Made by a program: the position numbers and the translations under genes
Assembly (NCBI RefSeq): GCF_029910095.1
Contig: NZ_CP094526.1
Coordinates: forward strand, 4,836,001 to 4,900,000
DNA: 64,000 nucleotides
Source: Bradyrhizobium sp. ISRA464
Lineage (GTDB): Bacteria; Pseudomonadota; Alphaproteobacteria; Rhizobiales; Xanthobacteraceae
Reading direction: 5' to 3'
Shown here: positions 19,629 through 28,241 of the stretch, one piece after another
Layout of the letters: the number at the start of each line of letters is the position of its first letter
Numbering within the stretch: position 1 is the first letter of the stretch
Notes under the pieces: generated by a model
What the model was told of the DNA's origin: nothing
The model's database searches: none
Seen by the model: only the letters and a program-made list of their open reading frames with translations

Positions 19629-19638
19629 GATGAAGACG

Positions 19639-21135
19639 TCACTTCATCGTCGGGATCGAGAACTCCGCGCCCTCCTTGACGCCGGACGGCCAACGCGACG
19701 TCACCGTCTTGGTCTTGGTGTAGAAGCGGATCGAGTCCGGACCGTGCTGGTTGAGATCGCCGAAGCCCGACTTCTTCCAGCCGCCGAAGGTGTAGTACGC
19801 GATCGGCACCGGGATCGGCACGTTGATGCCGACCATGCCGACATTCACCTTGGCCGCGAAGTCGCGCGCCGCGTCGCCGTCGCGGGTGAAGATCGCAACG
19901 CCGTTGCCGTAGTCGTGGTCGGACGGCAGCGCCAGCGCCTCCTTGTAGTCGTGGGCACGCGCCACCGACAACACCGGGCCGAAGATCTCTTCCTTGTAGA
20001 TCCGCATGTCCTTGGTGACGTTGTCGAACAGCGAGCCGCCGAGATAGAAGCCCTTCTCGTAGCCCTGCATCTTGAAGCCGCGGCCGTCGACGGCGAGCGT
20101 GGCGCCTTCCTTGATGCCGATGTCGATGTAATTCTTCACCTTCTCGACCGCCTCGCGCGTCACCAGCGGACCGTAATCGGCCGACGGATCGACCGAGGTG
20201 CCGATCTTGAGCGACTCGACGCGCGGAATCAGCTTTTCCATCAGACGGTCGGCGGTGGCCTTGCCGACGGGCACCGCAACCGAGACCGCCATGCAGCGCT
20301 CGCCGGCCGAGCCGTAGCCCGCGCCGATCAGCGCATCGACAGCCTGGTCCATGTCGGCATCGGGCATCACGATGGCGTGGTTCTTGGCGCCGCCGAAGCA
20401 CTGGCAGCGCTTACCGGTCTGGGCCGCGCGCGTGTAGATGTATTCGGCGATCGCGGTCGAGCCGACGAAGCCGATCGCCCTGATATCGGGATCGTCGAGG
20501 ATGGCGTCGACCGCTTCCTTGTCGCCGTTGACGACGTTGAGGATGCCGGCCGGCAGGCCCGCCTCGATCATCAGCTCGGCAAGCCGCATCGGCACGCCGG
20601 GATCGCGCTCGGAGGGCTTCAGGATGAACGCGTTGCCGCAGGCAATCGCGGGCGCGAACTTCCACATCGGGATCATCGCCGGGAAGTTGAACGGCGTGAT
20701 GCCGGCGACAACTCCCAGAGGTTGCCGCAACGAATAGATGTCGATGCCGGGGCCCGCGCCTTCGGTGTACTCACCCTTCATCAGGTGCGGAATGCCGCAG
20801 GCGAATTCGACCACTTCGAGGCCGCGCTGGATGTCGCCCTTGGCGTCGGGAACGGTCTTGCCGTGCTCGCGTGCGAGCAGCTCAGCGAGCTTGTCGTAGT
20901 CGCGCTGCACCAGTTCCAAGAACCGCATCATGACGCGGCCGCGGCGCTGCGGGTTGGTCGCCGCCCATTCCGGCTGCGCGGCCTTAGCGTTTTCGACGGC
21001 TGCGCGGACCTCGGCCTTCGAAGCCAGCGCCACCTTGCCCTGGACCTCGCCGGTCATCGGCTCGAAGACGTCAGCCGTGCGGCCCGAGGTGCCTTTGACC
21101 TCCTTGCCACCGATGAAATGTCCGATTGCGCGCAT
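19639..21135 (-). CDS. mmsA: Methylmalonate-semialdehyde dehydrogenase (CoA-acylating)
   Basis: This 498-residue aldehyde dehydrogenase converts methylmalonate semialdehyde to propionyl-CoA. The CoA-acylating subfamily is marked by FGGAKNHAIVMPDADMD and the catalytic Cys in GSAGERCMAVSVAVPVG. The nucleotide motif is GFVGSTAIAEYI. The first gene of the operon, it has a strong ribosome-binding site (GGGAGG, 8 bases before ATG) and is divergent from a LysR gene at 21256. Length and motifs are complete. Confidence 0.96.
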   Translation of the reverse strand: MRAIGHFIGGKEVKGTSGRTADVFEPMTGEVQGKVALASKAEVRAAVENAKAAQPEWAATNPQRRGRVMMRFLELVQRDYDKLAELLAREHGKTVPDAKGDIQRGLEVVEFACGIPHLMKGEYTEGAGPGIDIYSLRQPLGVVAGITPFNFPAMIPMWKFAPAIACGNAFILKPSERDPGVPMRLAELMIEAGLPAGILNVVNGDKEAVDAILDDPDIRAIGFVGSTAIAEYIYTRAAQTGKRCQCFGGAKNHAIVMPDADMDQAVDALIGAGYGSAGERCMAVSVAVPVGKATADRLMEKLIPRVESLKIGTSVDPSADYGPLVTREAVEKVKNYIDIGIKEGATLAVDGRGFKMQGYEKGFYLGGSLFDNVTKDMRIYKEEIFGPVLSVARAHDYKEALALPSDHDYGNGVAIFTRDGDAARDFAAKVNVGMVGINVPIPVPIAYYTFGGWKKSGFGDLNQHGPDSIRFYTKTKTVTSRWPSGVKEGAEFSIPTMK

Positions 21136-21213
21136 GGATAACCTCCCTTGAAAGACCTGAATCGCCAGCCTGCCGGCGAGATCGCTTTACAAACCCTATT
21201 GACCCTGCATTTT

Positions 21214-21231
21214 ATAGGATTCAAGTCCGAT
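21214..21231. promoter_or_regulatory. Candidate LysR operator between mmsA and its regulator
   Basis: The imperfect dyad ATAGGA-N6-TCCGAT (5 of 6 positions symmetric) lies in the 120-bp divergent gap, about 80 bp before mmsA and 25 bp before the regulator start. Size and AT content fit an LTTR recognition site. This is a candidate only. Confidence 0.45.
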
Positions 21232-21255
21232 AAATTGCACCATAGATGTGCGGAA

Positions 21256-22170
21256 ATGCTGGATCAAGGCGGCGGCACAATCGACTGGGACGACTTCCGT
21301 TTCGTGCTTGCCATCGTGCGCGGCGGATCGGTTTCGGCCGCCGCCAAGCAGCTCGGCGTCGATCATGCCACAGTGATCCGGCGTGTCGACCGGCTGGAGC
21401 GTCACCTCTCCGCAAAACTGTTTGATCGCCGCAAGACCGGCTACCTGCTCACCGAGGCCGGCCAGCGCGTCGCCGACAGCGCGGAGGCCATGGAATCCAC
21501 CATCGTGGCCAACCAGGAGGCGGTCGGCGGCTCGCGCGCGCATTTGACCGGCACGGTGCGGATCGGCGCCCCCGATGGGTTCGGCAGCCACTTCCTGGCC
21601 TCGCGGCTGGTCAAGTTCGCCGAGCGGTATCCCGATCTCGACCTGCAGCTCGTCGCGACCGCCCGTCTGTTCAGCCTGTCCAAGCGCGAGGCCGACATCG
21701 CGATCAGCCTGACCATGCCGAAGGAAGGCCGGATCGTCGGCCGCAGGCTGCTCGACTACACGCTCGGGCTATATGCCGCACCCGCCTATCTCGCGCAGGC
21801 GCCTGACATCACCGGACGCGCCGACCTGCCGAAACACCGCTTCGTCGGCTACATCGAGGAGCTGCTGTTCACGCCGGAGCTGGACTATCTGCCGCTGGTC
21901 TCGTCGAAGATCTCCGCCAAGTTCCGCAGCGCCAATCTGATCGCCCAGCTCAACGCGACGATCGCCGGCTTCGGCATCGCCGTGCTGCCGCATTTCATGG
22001 CGACCGCGCATCCGGAATTGCAGCCCGTGCTGCCGGACGAGGTGCGGATCTCGCGCACCTTCTGGCTCTTGATGCACGCCGACAGCAAGGACCTCGCGCG
22101 CATCCGCGCCGTGGCCGACTACATCTACGAGACGGTCGAAGCCGAGCGCGCGCTGTTCGGCGGGCCGTGA
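21256..22170 (+). CDS. LysR-family regulator, probably of the valine operon
   Basis: This 304-residue LTTR has the helix-turn-helix FRFVLAIVRGGSVSAAAKQL at about residues 14-33, then GVDHATVIRRVDRLE. The effector domain spans 95-300. The ATG at 21256 (MLDQGGGTIDWDDFRF) puts the HTH at the expected place; a longer frame starting at 21148 would overlap the mmsA promoter. Its divergence from mmsA suggests it governs the four-gene operon, perhaps in response to a branched-chain intermediate. Confidence 0.88.
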   Translation: MLDQGGGTIDWDDFRFVLAIVRGGSVSAAAKQLGVDHATVIRRVDRLERHLSAKLFDRRKTGYLLTEAGQRVADSAEAMESTIVANQEAVGGSRAHLTGTVRIGAPDGFGSHFLASRLVKFAERYPDLDLQLVATARLFSLSKREADIAISLTMPKEGRIVGRRLLDYTLGLYAAPAYLAQAPDITGRADLPKHRFVGYIEELLFTPELDYLPLVSSKISAKFRSANLIAQLNATIAGFGIAVLPHFMATAHPELQPVLPDEVRISRTFWLLMHADSKDLARIRAVADYIYETVEAERALFGGP

Positions 22171-22194
22171 TGATGGTGCGCGCAGTTCCATCCG

Positions 22195-22311
22195 CGTCAT
22201 TGCGAGCGCGGCGAAGCAATCCATAGGGCAGCTTTCGCGGGAGCATGGATTGCTTCGTCGCTTCAGCGCAAAATTGCCTTGCAATTTTGTCGCGAGCTCC
22301 TCGCAATGACG
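22195..22311. repeat. Intergenic palindrome, family C copy 1
   Basis: The outer arms are CGTCATTGCGAGCG and GCTCCTCGCAATGACG. An inner module pairs GAAGCAATCCAT with ATGGATTGCTTC, and a nested perfect hairpin pairs CAAAATTG with CAATTTTG. It lies between the convergent LysR and TetR genes. A sister copy is at 37233-37351. Confidence 0.92.
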
Positions 22312-22320
22312 GCGCTTGGT

Positions 22321-22935
22321 CTAACTCGCCTTCGCCTTCTTCGCCGGCGCCTTGGCGGCCGCGGTGCGGCCGAGCACCGCCTCGCGGCCGGCGCCGAGGA
22401 CCTCGTCGGACAATTCGCCATTGCCGGCGATCCGCGACATCACGATGGTGCCCATCATCGTCGCAAGCGTCGCCATCGCCTGCTTGCGCGCTGTCTTGCG
22501 CGGCACGTCGAGGATCTGGTCGGCAATCATGTCGATCATCTGCTCAAGCTTGAGCGCGAACGCCTTCCGCGTCTTCGGGCTCTCGCGGGCGATCTCGGCG
22601 CCGAGCGCCGGAATCGCGCAGCCATGGCCGGGATCGTCGCGGTGGATCGGCGTCAGATAGCCGTCGACGATGGTCGCAAGCCGCTTCTCGGGTGGCATCT
22701 CGGCGACAATCTTGCGCCAGCGTTCGGTGCCGCGGTCCATCGCATGGTTGAAGGCCTCGATCACCAGCGCCTCGCGCGAGTCGAAATGCGCGTAGAAACC
22801 GCCATGGGTCAGGCCGGCGTCCTTCATCAGATCGGCGACGCCGATGCCGTGCGCACCCTTTTCGCGCAGCCGGACCGATGCCTTCCGCACGATCCGCGCA
22901 TGGGTTTCCTGCTTGTGTTCTTTCGAATAGCGCAT
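22321..22935 (-). CDS. TetR-family transcriptional regulator
   Basis: This 204-residue repressor has an N-terminal HTH (GIGVADLMKDAGLTHGGFYA, then HFDSREALVIEAF) at residues 30-63. The C-terminal ligand-binding domain resembles the AcrR/NemR-like subgroup. The C-terminus is Lys/Ala rich (AAAKAPAKKAKAS). Upstream on the same strand is a thioesterase remnant and, facing away, an enoyl-CoA hydratase gene. Its original target may have been lost or rearranged. Confidence 0.9.
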   Translation of the reverse strand: MRYSKEHKQETHARIVRKASVRLREKGAHGIGVADLMKDAGLTHGGFYAHFDSREALVIEAFNHAMDRGTERWRKIVAEMPPEKRLATIVDGYLTPIHRDDPGHGCAIPALGAEIARESPKTRKAFALKLEQMIDMIADQILDVPRKTARKQAMATLATMMGTIVMSRIAGNGELSDEVLGAGREAVLGRTAAAKAPAKKAKAS

Positions 22936-22995
22936 ACCGGTCTCATGGAATGTTTCTAATCATATAATAGCAGATTTGCGCCGGAAAAGCTGTAG

Positions 22996-23202
22996 TTATT
23001 TCGCCTTTACACCCTCCCCGATCATCGAGAAGGTCGCGGGTTGCGTGCACTGCGAGATTGCCCTTGCCGCGCGGACGAAGCCTTCGGTGTGGCTGGTCTG
23101 CTGGCCGGGGTTGATGTCCCAGCCTTCGGCTGTGACGGTTCCCGAGCGCACCGAGAGCGGGCGCAGATAGATCAGCTTGAGATCCAGCGTCGCCGCCCCC
23201 TC
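22996..23202 (-). pseudogene. Remnant of a PaaI-type hotdog thioesterase (C-terminal third)
   Basis: The translated stretch LDLKLIYLRPLSVRSGTVTA, followed by EGWDINPGQQTSHTEGFV and a final ATFSMIGEG, matches the C-terminal half of PaaI/YigI-type thioesterases. In these the central strand reads like TLDIKVNYLRPL and the end like ATSTFMI. The N-terminal catalytic half (with the HGG and Asp/Glu motifs) is missing: sequence upstream of about 23202 is unrelated and runs into the 5' end of the plus-strand hydratase gene. An in-frame ATG exists at 23301, but a product without the active site would be inert. Confidence 0.65.
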
Positions 23203-23287
23203 GCTGCGCAACCGCCGCTTCGATCCTTGACAGGAGCATGCTTTGTCCGGGAAGTGGCGCGACCAATCCTGCTGCGAGACCATCACC

Positions 23288-24058
23288 ATGGACATGCTCA
23301 ATCCTCATTGCGGTATCGACCGCGACAGCCGCGGCGTCGTCCGCCTGACGATCTGCAATGCCGGCAAGCTGAACATCGTGAGCTCGGCCGTGACCAGTGG
23401 CGTGCGCGAAGGCTTCGAGCATCTCGCCTCCGATTCGACCATCCGCGCGGTGATCCTCGCCGGCGAAAGCGAGCGGAGCATGATCGGCGGCGCCGACATC
23501 AAGGAGATGGCGAACCTCGACCAAACCTCCGCCGAGCAGTTCATCAGCCGCCTGCGCGACCTCTGCGAGGCCGTGCGCAAGTTTCCGGCGCCGGTGATCG
23601 CCCGCTTGCCCGGCTGGTGTCTCGGTGGCGGCCTCGAGGTCGCGGCCGCCTGCGACGTGCGCGTCGCCGCGCATGACGCGATGTTCGGCATGCCCGAGGT
23701 GCGCGTCGGCATTCCCTCGGTGATCCACGCCGCGCTGCTGCCGCGGCTGATCGGCTGGGGCCGCGCGCGCTGGCTGATGATGACCGCGGAGAACATCGAC
23801 GCCCCGACCGCGCTGGCCTGGGGACTGGTCGACACGGTCGCCAAGCCCGGCGGCCTCGATGACGCCGTCGAGCACACCGTGAAAGCGTTGCTGGAATGCG
23901 GCCCGGAGGCGCTGCGCATCCAGAAGGATCTGCTGCGGCAATGGGAAGAGCTGCCGCTGACCGAGTCAGTCAATCTCAGCGTCGGCGTATTCGGACAGTC
24001 GTTCCTGACCGGCGAGCCGCAACGGCTGCTGCAGGGATTCCTGGATCGGAAGCGGTAG
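23288..24058 (+). CDS. Enoyl-CoA hydratase/isomerase family protein
   Basis: This 256-residue crotonase-fold protein has oxyanion-hole segments MIGGADIKEM and GWCLGGGLEVAAACDVRVAA, and a third block GMPEVRVGIPSVIHAALLPR. The second catalytic Glu equivalent lies in the PEVRVGIPS region, where canonical hydratases read PE.tlG..P. The ATG at 23288 (MDMLNPHCG) is used; an ATG 6 bp later is equally possible. It is next to the thioesterase remnant, and the junction probably marks an old rearrangement. Confidence 0.87.
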   Translation: MDMLNPHCGIDRDSRGVVRLTICNAGKLNIVSSAVTSGVREGFEHLASDSTIRAVILAGESERSMIGGADIKEMANLDQTSAEQFISRLRDLCEAVRKFPAPVIARLPGWCLGGGLEVAAACDVRVAAHDAMFGMPEVRVGIPSVIHAALLPRLIGWGRARWLMMTAENIDAPTALAWGLVDTVAKPGGLDDAVEHTVKALLECGPEALRIQKDLLRQWEELPLTESVNLSVGVFGQSFLTGEPQRLLQGFLDRKR

Positions 24059-24072
24059 CTATCTGACGCCTT

Positions 24073-24103
24073 GTAGCCCGCATGAGCGCAGCTACATGCG
24101 GGA
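24073..24103. repeat. Short palindrome, family E
   Basis: GTAGCCCGCATGAGCGCAGC and TACATGCGGGA form an imperfect hairpin in the 86-bp gap between the convergent hydratase and sensor-kinase genes. It resembles a shortened family D unit. Confidence 0.6.
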
Positions 24104-24144
24104 CGACCATCCTGCGAGCTCTTCACCGCTCATTCAGTTTGCGC

Positions 24145-25557
24145 TCAGCCTGAGACGGGAATCTCGACAAACACCAGCGTGCCGCAACCTGGCTTGCTTT
24201 CGAGCGCGATTCGGCCGTTCAGCGACGACACGACGATGTTGAACACGACGTGCAACCCGAGCCCGATGTTGCCCCTCTCGCGTCCGGTGGTGAAAAACGG
24301 GTCGAACACTCGTGCCTGCAAATCCTCGGCGATGCCAACGCCTTCATCGGCGCAAACAATCCGCACCAGCGCTTGGTCGAGCGGCGTCACCGTCACCTTG
24401 AACGGCCCGCCGCCGCCATCGGGATACGCATGTGCCGCCGCGTTGAATGCCAGGTTGCTGATCACTTGCGCTAGCGCCCCGGGATAGCTGTTGAGCACGA
24501 TTCCGTGCGGGCACGCGACTTCGACCATCAGTCCCTGACGGGACAGCAACGGCCCGAGCTTCGAGATCAGCTCGGAGAGCCATCCCCCGAGTTCGAATGT
24601 GTGGCGTTCCTCGTCGGCTTGATGGATCGCGACCTGCTTGAAGCTGTGCACCATCTCGGACGCCCGATGCAGGTTTTCAAAGGTGATCCGAAGGCCCTCC
24701 TCGATGCGTCCAATGCCCCTCGTCAGATCGGACCGCCGCACGGCAGCGCCGTTCAAAGCGCCACGCATCGCTCGCAGGTCCGCCTCCATGGTGGTGGACG
24801 TGGTCAGCGCCAGGCCAAGCGGCGTACTGACCTCATGGGCGACACCGGCGACAAGCTGCCCGAGCGATGCCAGCTTCTCGGCCTGCACAAGATGCGATTG
24901 GGTTGCATGCAGATCGCGTAACGAAGCTTCCGAGCGCTCCTTTTCCTGCTTCAGCGCCTCCGCCGTCCGAAACTGCTGGCGCGCGCGATACTCGCGCGCG
25001 GCGACGGCATAGAGCGACAGAGCATAGGCGTTGAGGACGAGGGAATGGTTGATGAAGCGCAGGCCCGGCGGCAAGGCAGGCCCAAGGGATTCGGCAATGC
25101 ACAGGGCGATCCATGTCGTGAGACAGAACACGACCAGCGGCCCAATCCGCAGCGGCAGCATGGTCGAGACGAACAAGATCACCATGATCATGCCGGGTGC
25201 CGCATAGGTGAAGCCCGAGGGCAAGACGAGGTAGATGCTCGGCAGCACGCAGCCCGGGACGACGCAATAAACCAGGAAGATCGTCTCGGCCCAGGCTTTC
25301 ATCGCGGGCGCGGAGAGCAGCGCGGTCAACGGCAGCAGAACGAGCACGGCGATGCCGCCGCGGATCGCCAGCGTGGTCGACACGATTTCGGGATAGAGAA
25401 ACCAGTCCCAGAACGAATATCCGGCATAGGTGAACGCGCCGAGCAGCATCGCGACCTGCGTCCAGCCGATATTGCCCCGCACGTACTGCTCCACGAACCG
25501 GCGCTCTTCGGCGATGTCGTCGAAGCGCAGTCCAAGCCGGGTCAAAAGGCTGAGCAT
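24145..25557 (-). CDS. Membrane sensor histidine kinase, orphan
   Basis: This 470-residue protein has about six hydrophobic segments between residues 30 and 180 (for example VAMLLGAFTYAGYSFWDWFL and IMVILFVSTMLPLRIGPLVV). A coiled-coil linker follows at about 185-225. The HisKA phospho-acceptor is His241 in VAGVAHEVSTPLG. The HATPase domain shows the N box (QVISNLAFNAAAHAY), DEGVGI, FDPFFTT and GNIGLGLHVV. Kinase activity is expected; the signal is unknown. No response regulator gene is adjacent. The ATG at 25557 was chosen over 25653. Confidence 0.88.
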   Translation of the reverse strand: MLSLLTRLGLRFDDIAEERRFVEQYVRGNIGWTQVAMLLGAFTYAGYSFWDWFLYPEIVSTTLAIRGGIAVLVLLPLTALLSAPAMKAWAETIFLVYCVVPGCVLPSIYLVLPSGFTYAAPGMIMVILFVSTMLPLRIGPLVVFCLTTWIALCIAESLGPALPPGLRFINHSLVLNAYALSLYAVAAREYRARQQFRTAEALKQEKERSEASLRDLHATQSHLVQAEKLASLGQLVAGVAHEVSTPLGLALTTSTTMEADLRAMRGALNGAAVRRSDLTRGIGRIEEGLRITFENLHRASEMVHSFKQVAIHQADEERHTFELGGWLSELISKLGPLLSRQGLMVEVACPHGIVLNSYPGALAQVISNLAFNAAAHAYPDGGGGPFKVTVTPLDQALVRIVCADEGVGIAEDLQARVFDPFFTTGRERGNIGLGLHVVFNIVVSSLNGRIALESKPGCGTLVFVEIPVSG

Positions 25558-25677
25558 TGCGGTGAAAGGTCTTGGCACGGGCAATCGGAGCGCGGGAAAC
25601 GATCTACGATAGCGTCTCCACGCTGTCGCGTCCTTTGCCGCACCTCCGGTCATGGCGCGGCATCGCGCCGCGCCCCC

Positions 25678-26940
25678 TCACCGCGCGTTCGCGGGCGCGT
25701 GGACCGGCCAGAGATCGGCGCGCCAGTGCAGCGTGATGGCCAGCATCGCGACGAGGCCGGCGGCCGCATAGAGCGTGCCGGTCGCGGAATAGCCGATCAG
25801 ATCGATCAGGCTGCCGGCCGCGAGCAGGCCGAGCGGCAGGCCGTAGATCACCATCATGCGCACGCCCATCACGCGGCCGCGGAGATGGGCGCTGGCGTTG
25901 CGCATCAGCATCACCGCGGCCGAGATCATCGACATGCTCTGCGCGATGCCGGCCAGCACGAGGCAGGCCATCGCCACCGGCATGGTCCTGATCTCCACGA
26001 ACACCAGCAGCATCGCGTACCAGGCCACGGTGGCGCCGATCAGAAGCCGGGCGATGCGCACGCCACCGGCCATGCTGAGCGTGATCGAGCCGATCAGCGA
26101 GCCCACCGCGAAGCTCGCCGACAGATAGCCAAGCCCGGTCTGGTCGGTATGGAAGATGTCGCGCGCGACGTAGGGCAACAGCCCGTTGGTCAGGGGAAAC
26201 GCGGTGAGATTGGCCAGGAACGCGACGCAGAGCGCAGCGCTCATTCCCGGACCGCTCCAGGCGTAGACGATGCCCTCTTTCAGGTCCCGCAGCACCGTCC
26301 CAGCCAGCGTGGCGTCGGCCGGGCGATCGGCTGCGCCATGCGATTGAACCGGACGGGTCATGCAGAGCATCAGGATGGCGGCCACGAAATAGAAGCAGGC
26401 GATCCCGATGTAAACAAAACCGATGCCGAGCACGGCGAACAGGCTGGCGCCGGTCAACGCGCCGGCGATGCGCGCGCTGTCCTGCGTCGTGCGCGCCAGG
26501 CTGATGGCGCCGACCAGTTGCCCCGGCGGCATGATGTCGGCGAGCAGCGCGCCGCGCACGCCGAGGTCGGAGGGCCGGATCAGGCCCATGATCGCGACGA
26601 TGATCATGACGTTGAGCGGCGCGAGATGGCCTGATAGCGCCAGCGTCATGATGGTCCCGGAGAGCGCCGTATAGGCGAAGCGCATCACGGCCAAGAGATC
26701 GCGATGCCCCATGCGGTCTCCGATCATGCCGACCACAGGCGCGATCAGCGTCCCGACATATTGCAGCGAGGCGAGCACCGTCAGCAGCAGCACCGAACCG
26801 GTCTCGACCATGATGTACCAGCCGAGCACCAGCGTCTCGACCTCGAACGCCCACGAGGTGAGCAGATCGGACGGCCATTGAAAGCGATAGTTGCGGATGC
26901 GGAATGGCGCGAGCGCGGATGTCCGCGTGCCTCCGCTCAA
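25678..26940 (-). CDS. MFS transporter (EntS/MFS_3-like)
   Basis: This 420-residue inner-membrane protein has about 12 hydrophobic segments. It begins with the cytosolic motif FRIRNYRFQWPSDLLTSWAF typical of the MFS_3 (enterobactin-exporter-like) group and has the loop motif GMIGDRMGHRDLL between TM2 and TM3. The substrate is unknown. It lies upstream of the sensor kinase gene on the same strand, 121 bp away. The promoter side carries a 17-bp direct repeat (see 26976). Confidence 0.85.
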   Translation of the reverse strand: MSGGTRTSALAPFRIRNYRFQWPSDLLTSWAFEVETLVLGWYIMVETGSVLLLTVLASLQYVGTLIAPVVGMIGDRMGHRDLLAVMRFAYTALSGTIMTLALSGHLAPLNVMIIVAIMGLIRPSDLGVRGALLADIMPPGQLVGAISLARTTQDSARIAGALTGASLFAVLGIGFVYIGIACFYFVAAILMLCMTRPVQSHGAADRPADATLAGTVLRDLKEGIVYAWSGPGMSAALCVAFLANLTAFPLTNGLLPYVARDIFHTDQTGLGYLSASFAVGSLIGSITLSMAGGVRIARLLIGATVAWYAMLLVFVEIRTMPVAMACLVLAGIAQSMSMISAAVMLMRNASAHLRGRVMGVRMMVIYGLPLGLLAAGSLIDLIGYSATGTLYAAAGLVAMLAITLHWRADLWPVHAPANAR

Positions 26941-26975
26941 GACGCGATGACGCGTGTCACGGCGTTCCCTGCCCT

Positions 26976-27015
26976 TTTCTTGGTTCTTTTGGTTCGTCTT
27001 TCTTGGTTCTTTTGG
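26976..27015. promoter_or_regulatory. 17-bp direct repeat upstream of the MFS gene
   Basis: TTTCTTGGTTCTTTTGG occurs at 26976-26992 and again at 26999-27015, a 23-bp period (about two helical turns). It lies 36-75 bp upstream of the start of the minus-strand MFS gene. It could be a tandem binding site or simply a duplicated T-rich tract. Confidence 0.5.
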
Positions 27016-27298
27016 GAAAACTTCCCTGTCGAGCAGCGTAGCGCTGGCGACGCGCGTGTCAATCGCAACCGCCGCATGCGGCCATGCTCGACGGCATCAG
27101 TCCGCAACGTGCCGTACCGCCCCGCGAATGAGGAAGCGCAGCCTTGTAGCCCGCATCAGCCAACAAGTCGCGCTCGTACGTGTCCCCAGACATCGGCGCG
27201 TCCATCCGGCCTACGCGAGTTGGATCGCGACGCACCGACATTGCGTAGTGTAGTTGAGGGAGAACGTCGCGGCTCGCCGCGCGTGACGAATCGCTTCC
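27016..27298. other. Non-coding stretch before the DUF2934 gene
   Basis: I see no convincing gene here. It contains a fragment resembling family D/E palindromes (TTGTAGCCCGCATCAGC at about 27144). Open frames on both strands lack family-like sequence. Confidence 0.5.
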
Positions 27299-27517
27299 CT
27301 AGTGAACGCCTGCCAAGGCTGCATTGCGCCGCCGTCGGACGACTCGACGCTGCGCGGTGTTCGATGCGCGAGATCCGTGCTTCTCCCTCGCTCTCTCCGC
27401 CAACAGTTCTTTCTCCGCTTGGTACCAGAACGCATCCATCTTGATGTTGGGCCTGCCGGCAGTTTGCCAAAGCTTGTAGGCCCGCGTTCGGATATCCTGC
27501 TCAGTCAAGGCACGCAT
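27299..27517 (-). CDS. DUF2934 small protein
   Basis: This is a 72-residue protein. Its N-terminal half, MRALTEQDIRTRAYKLWQTA then GRPNIKMDAFWYQAEKELL, matches the DUF2934 pattern (IR.RAY.LWE.AG.P......W..AE.EL). The C-terminal 30 residues are Arg/Ala-rich and poorly conserved. Function is unknown; such proteins are common in rhizobia, often near stress or accessory genes. The start codon is preceded by AGGAGCGGAACC on the coding strand, a reasonable ribosome-binding site. Its low GC relative to neighbours suits an accessory gene. Confidence 0.7.
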   Translation of the reverse strand: MRALTEQDIRTRAYKLWQTAGRPNIKMDAFWYQAEKELLAERAREKHGSRASNTAQRRVVRRRRNAALAGVH

Positions 27518-27942
27518 GGTTCCGCTCCTGACCTTCGAATCCTCCAGGTAAAAACTTGCTGCGGGCTAGAGTCGTTCCCGCGGAACCCCGATGCGCTGGA
27601 CATCCCTTCGATCTCGGAGCTTGCGATTGAGATTTTACAGGATTGCTGTCGCTCCCGACTGACGGTTACAGCGGACTCCAGGTGAGGTCATTCAGAACAT
27701 TCCGATCAACGTCAGGACGACTACCTGATGGCGACCACAGAAACGCGTCGCGTGCCGACAATGAATTCATGACGTGCCTCCCACCCTGCGGAGTTCCGCG
27801 GTCTCCTGGACAAATGCGCAAGCGGAGAGTGTTTCGCTCGCGCACGACACCATGCGCGGTTCCTGCCCCATGCGAAGAATCGGGAACAGATCCCATGTCT
27901 CAATCGTTTTTTTTAGTGTCACTTCTCTGAAAGGAGACACCT
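27518..27942. other. 425-bp gap without a recognisable gene
   Basis: Open frames here are short and lack homology I can recognise. The last 60 bp hold the likely promoter and the GAAAGGAG ribosome-binding site of the secreted-protein gene at 27943, preceded by a T-run (about 27905-27912). Confidence 0.5.
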
Positions 27943-28182
27943 ATGAAACAATTGATCCTGGCGCTCACTGCGTTGGCAACGCTGACTGCGGGAGCGGTCA
28001 CTTCAGCAAAGGCCGTAGAGTTTGGCGTCGGTCCGAATGGCGTTTACGTCGGTCCGGAGCGGTATCGCCACTACAACGAATATTACGACGAAGGTTACCG
28101 CAGGAACTGCCGGGTCGTCATTGACCATCGGATCAATCGTTATGGCGAGGACGTCGTGATCCGCAGACGTATCTGCGACTGA
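27943..28182 (+). CDS. Small secreted protein, unknown function
   Basis: This 79-residue protein has a clear Sec signal peptide: MKQLILALTALATLTAGAVT, with likely cleavage after SAKA at residue 24. The mature 55 residues are Tyr/Arg-rich (YVGPERYRHYNEYYDEGYRR) with two Cys near the end (NCRVVIDH and RRICD) that could form a disulfide. A strong ribosome-binding site (AAAGGAG) lies 8 bases upstream. Similar short periplasmic proteins with GPNGVYVG-like repeats occur in rhizobia, but no role is established. Confidence 0.8.
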   Translation: MKQLILALTALATLTAGAVTSAKAVEFGVGPNGVYVGPERYRHYNEYYDEGYRRNCRVVIDHRINRYGEDVVIRRRICD

Positions 28183-28212
28183 TCTCTGCGACTGGCGGTG
28201 AGCTAGGCTAGT

Positions 28213-28241
28213 GGGGGCTTGCTTTTCGCAAACGCGCCCCC
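28213..28241. terminator. Possible intrinsic terminator after the secreted-protein gene
   Basis: GGGGGCTTGC and GCAAACGCGCCCCC form a GC-rich hairpin with a TTTTC loop and an internal bulge. It lies 31 bp after the stop at 28182, between convergent genes. There is no long T-run, so support is modest. Confidence 0.4.

Noticed and set aside
25045..26634. Long open frame antisense to the sensor kinase and MFS genes (about 529 codons)
   Set aside because: Composition is His/Arg/Gly-rich and repetitive, as in shadows of high-GC genes. Both real genes on the other strand have clear domains.
27666..27896. 76-codon frame in the gap before the secreted-protein gene
   Set aside because: No ribosome-binding site, no hydrophobic or conserved stretch, and it overlaps the probable promoter of the plus-strand gene.
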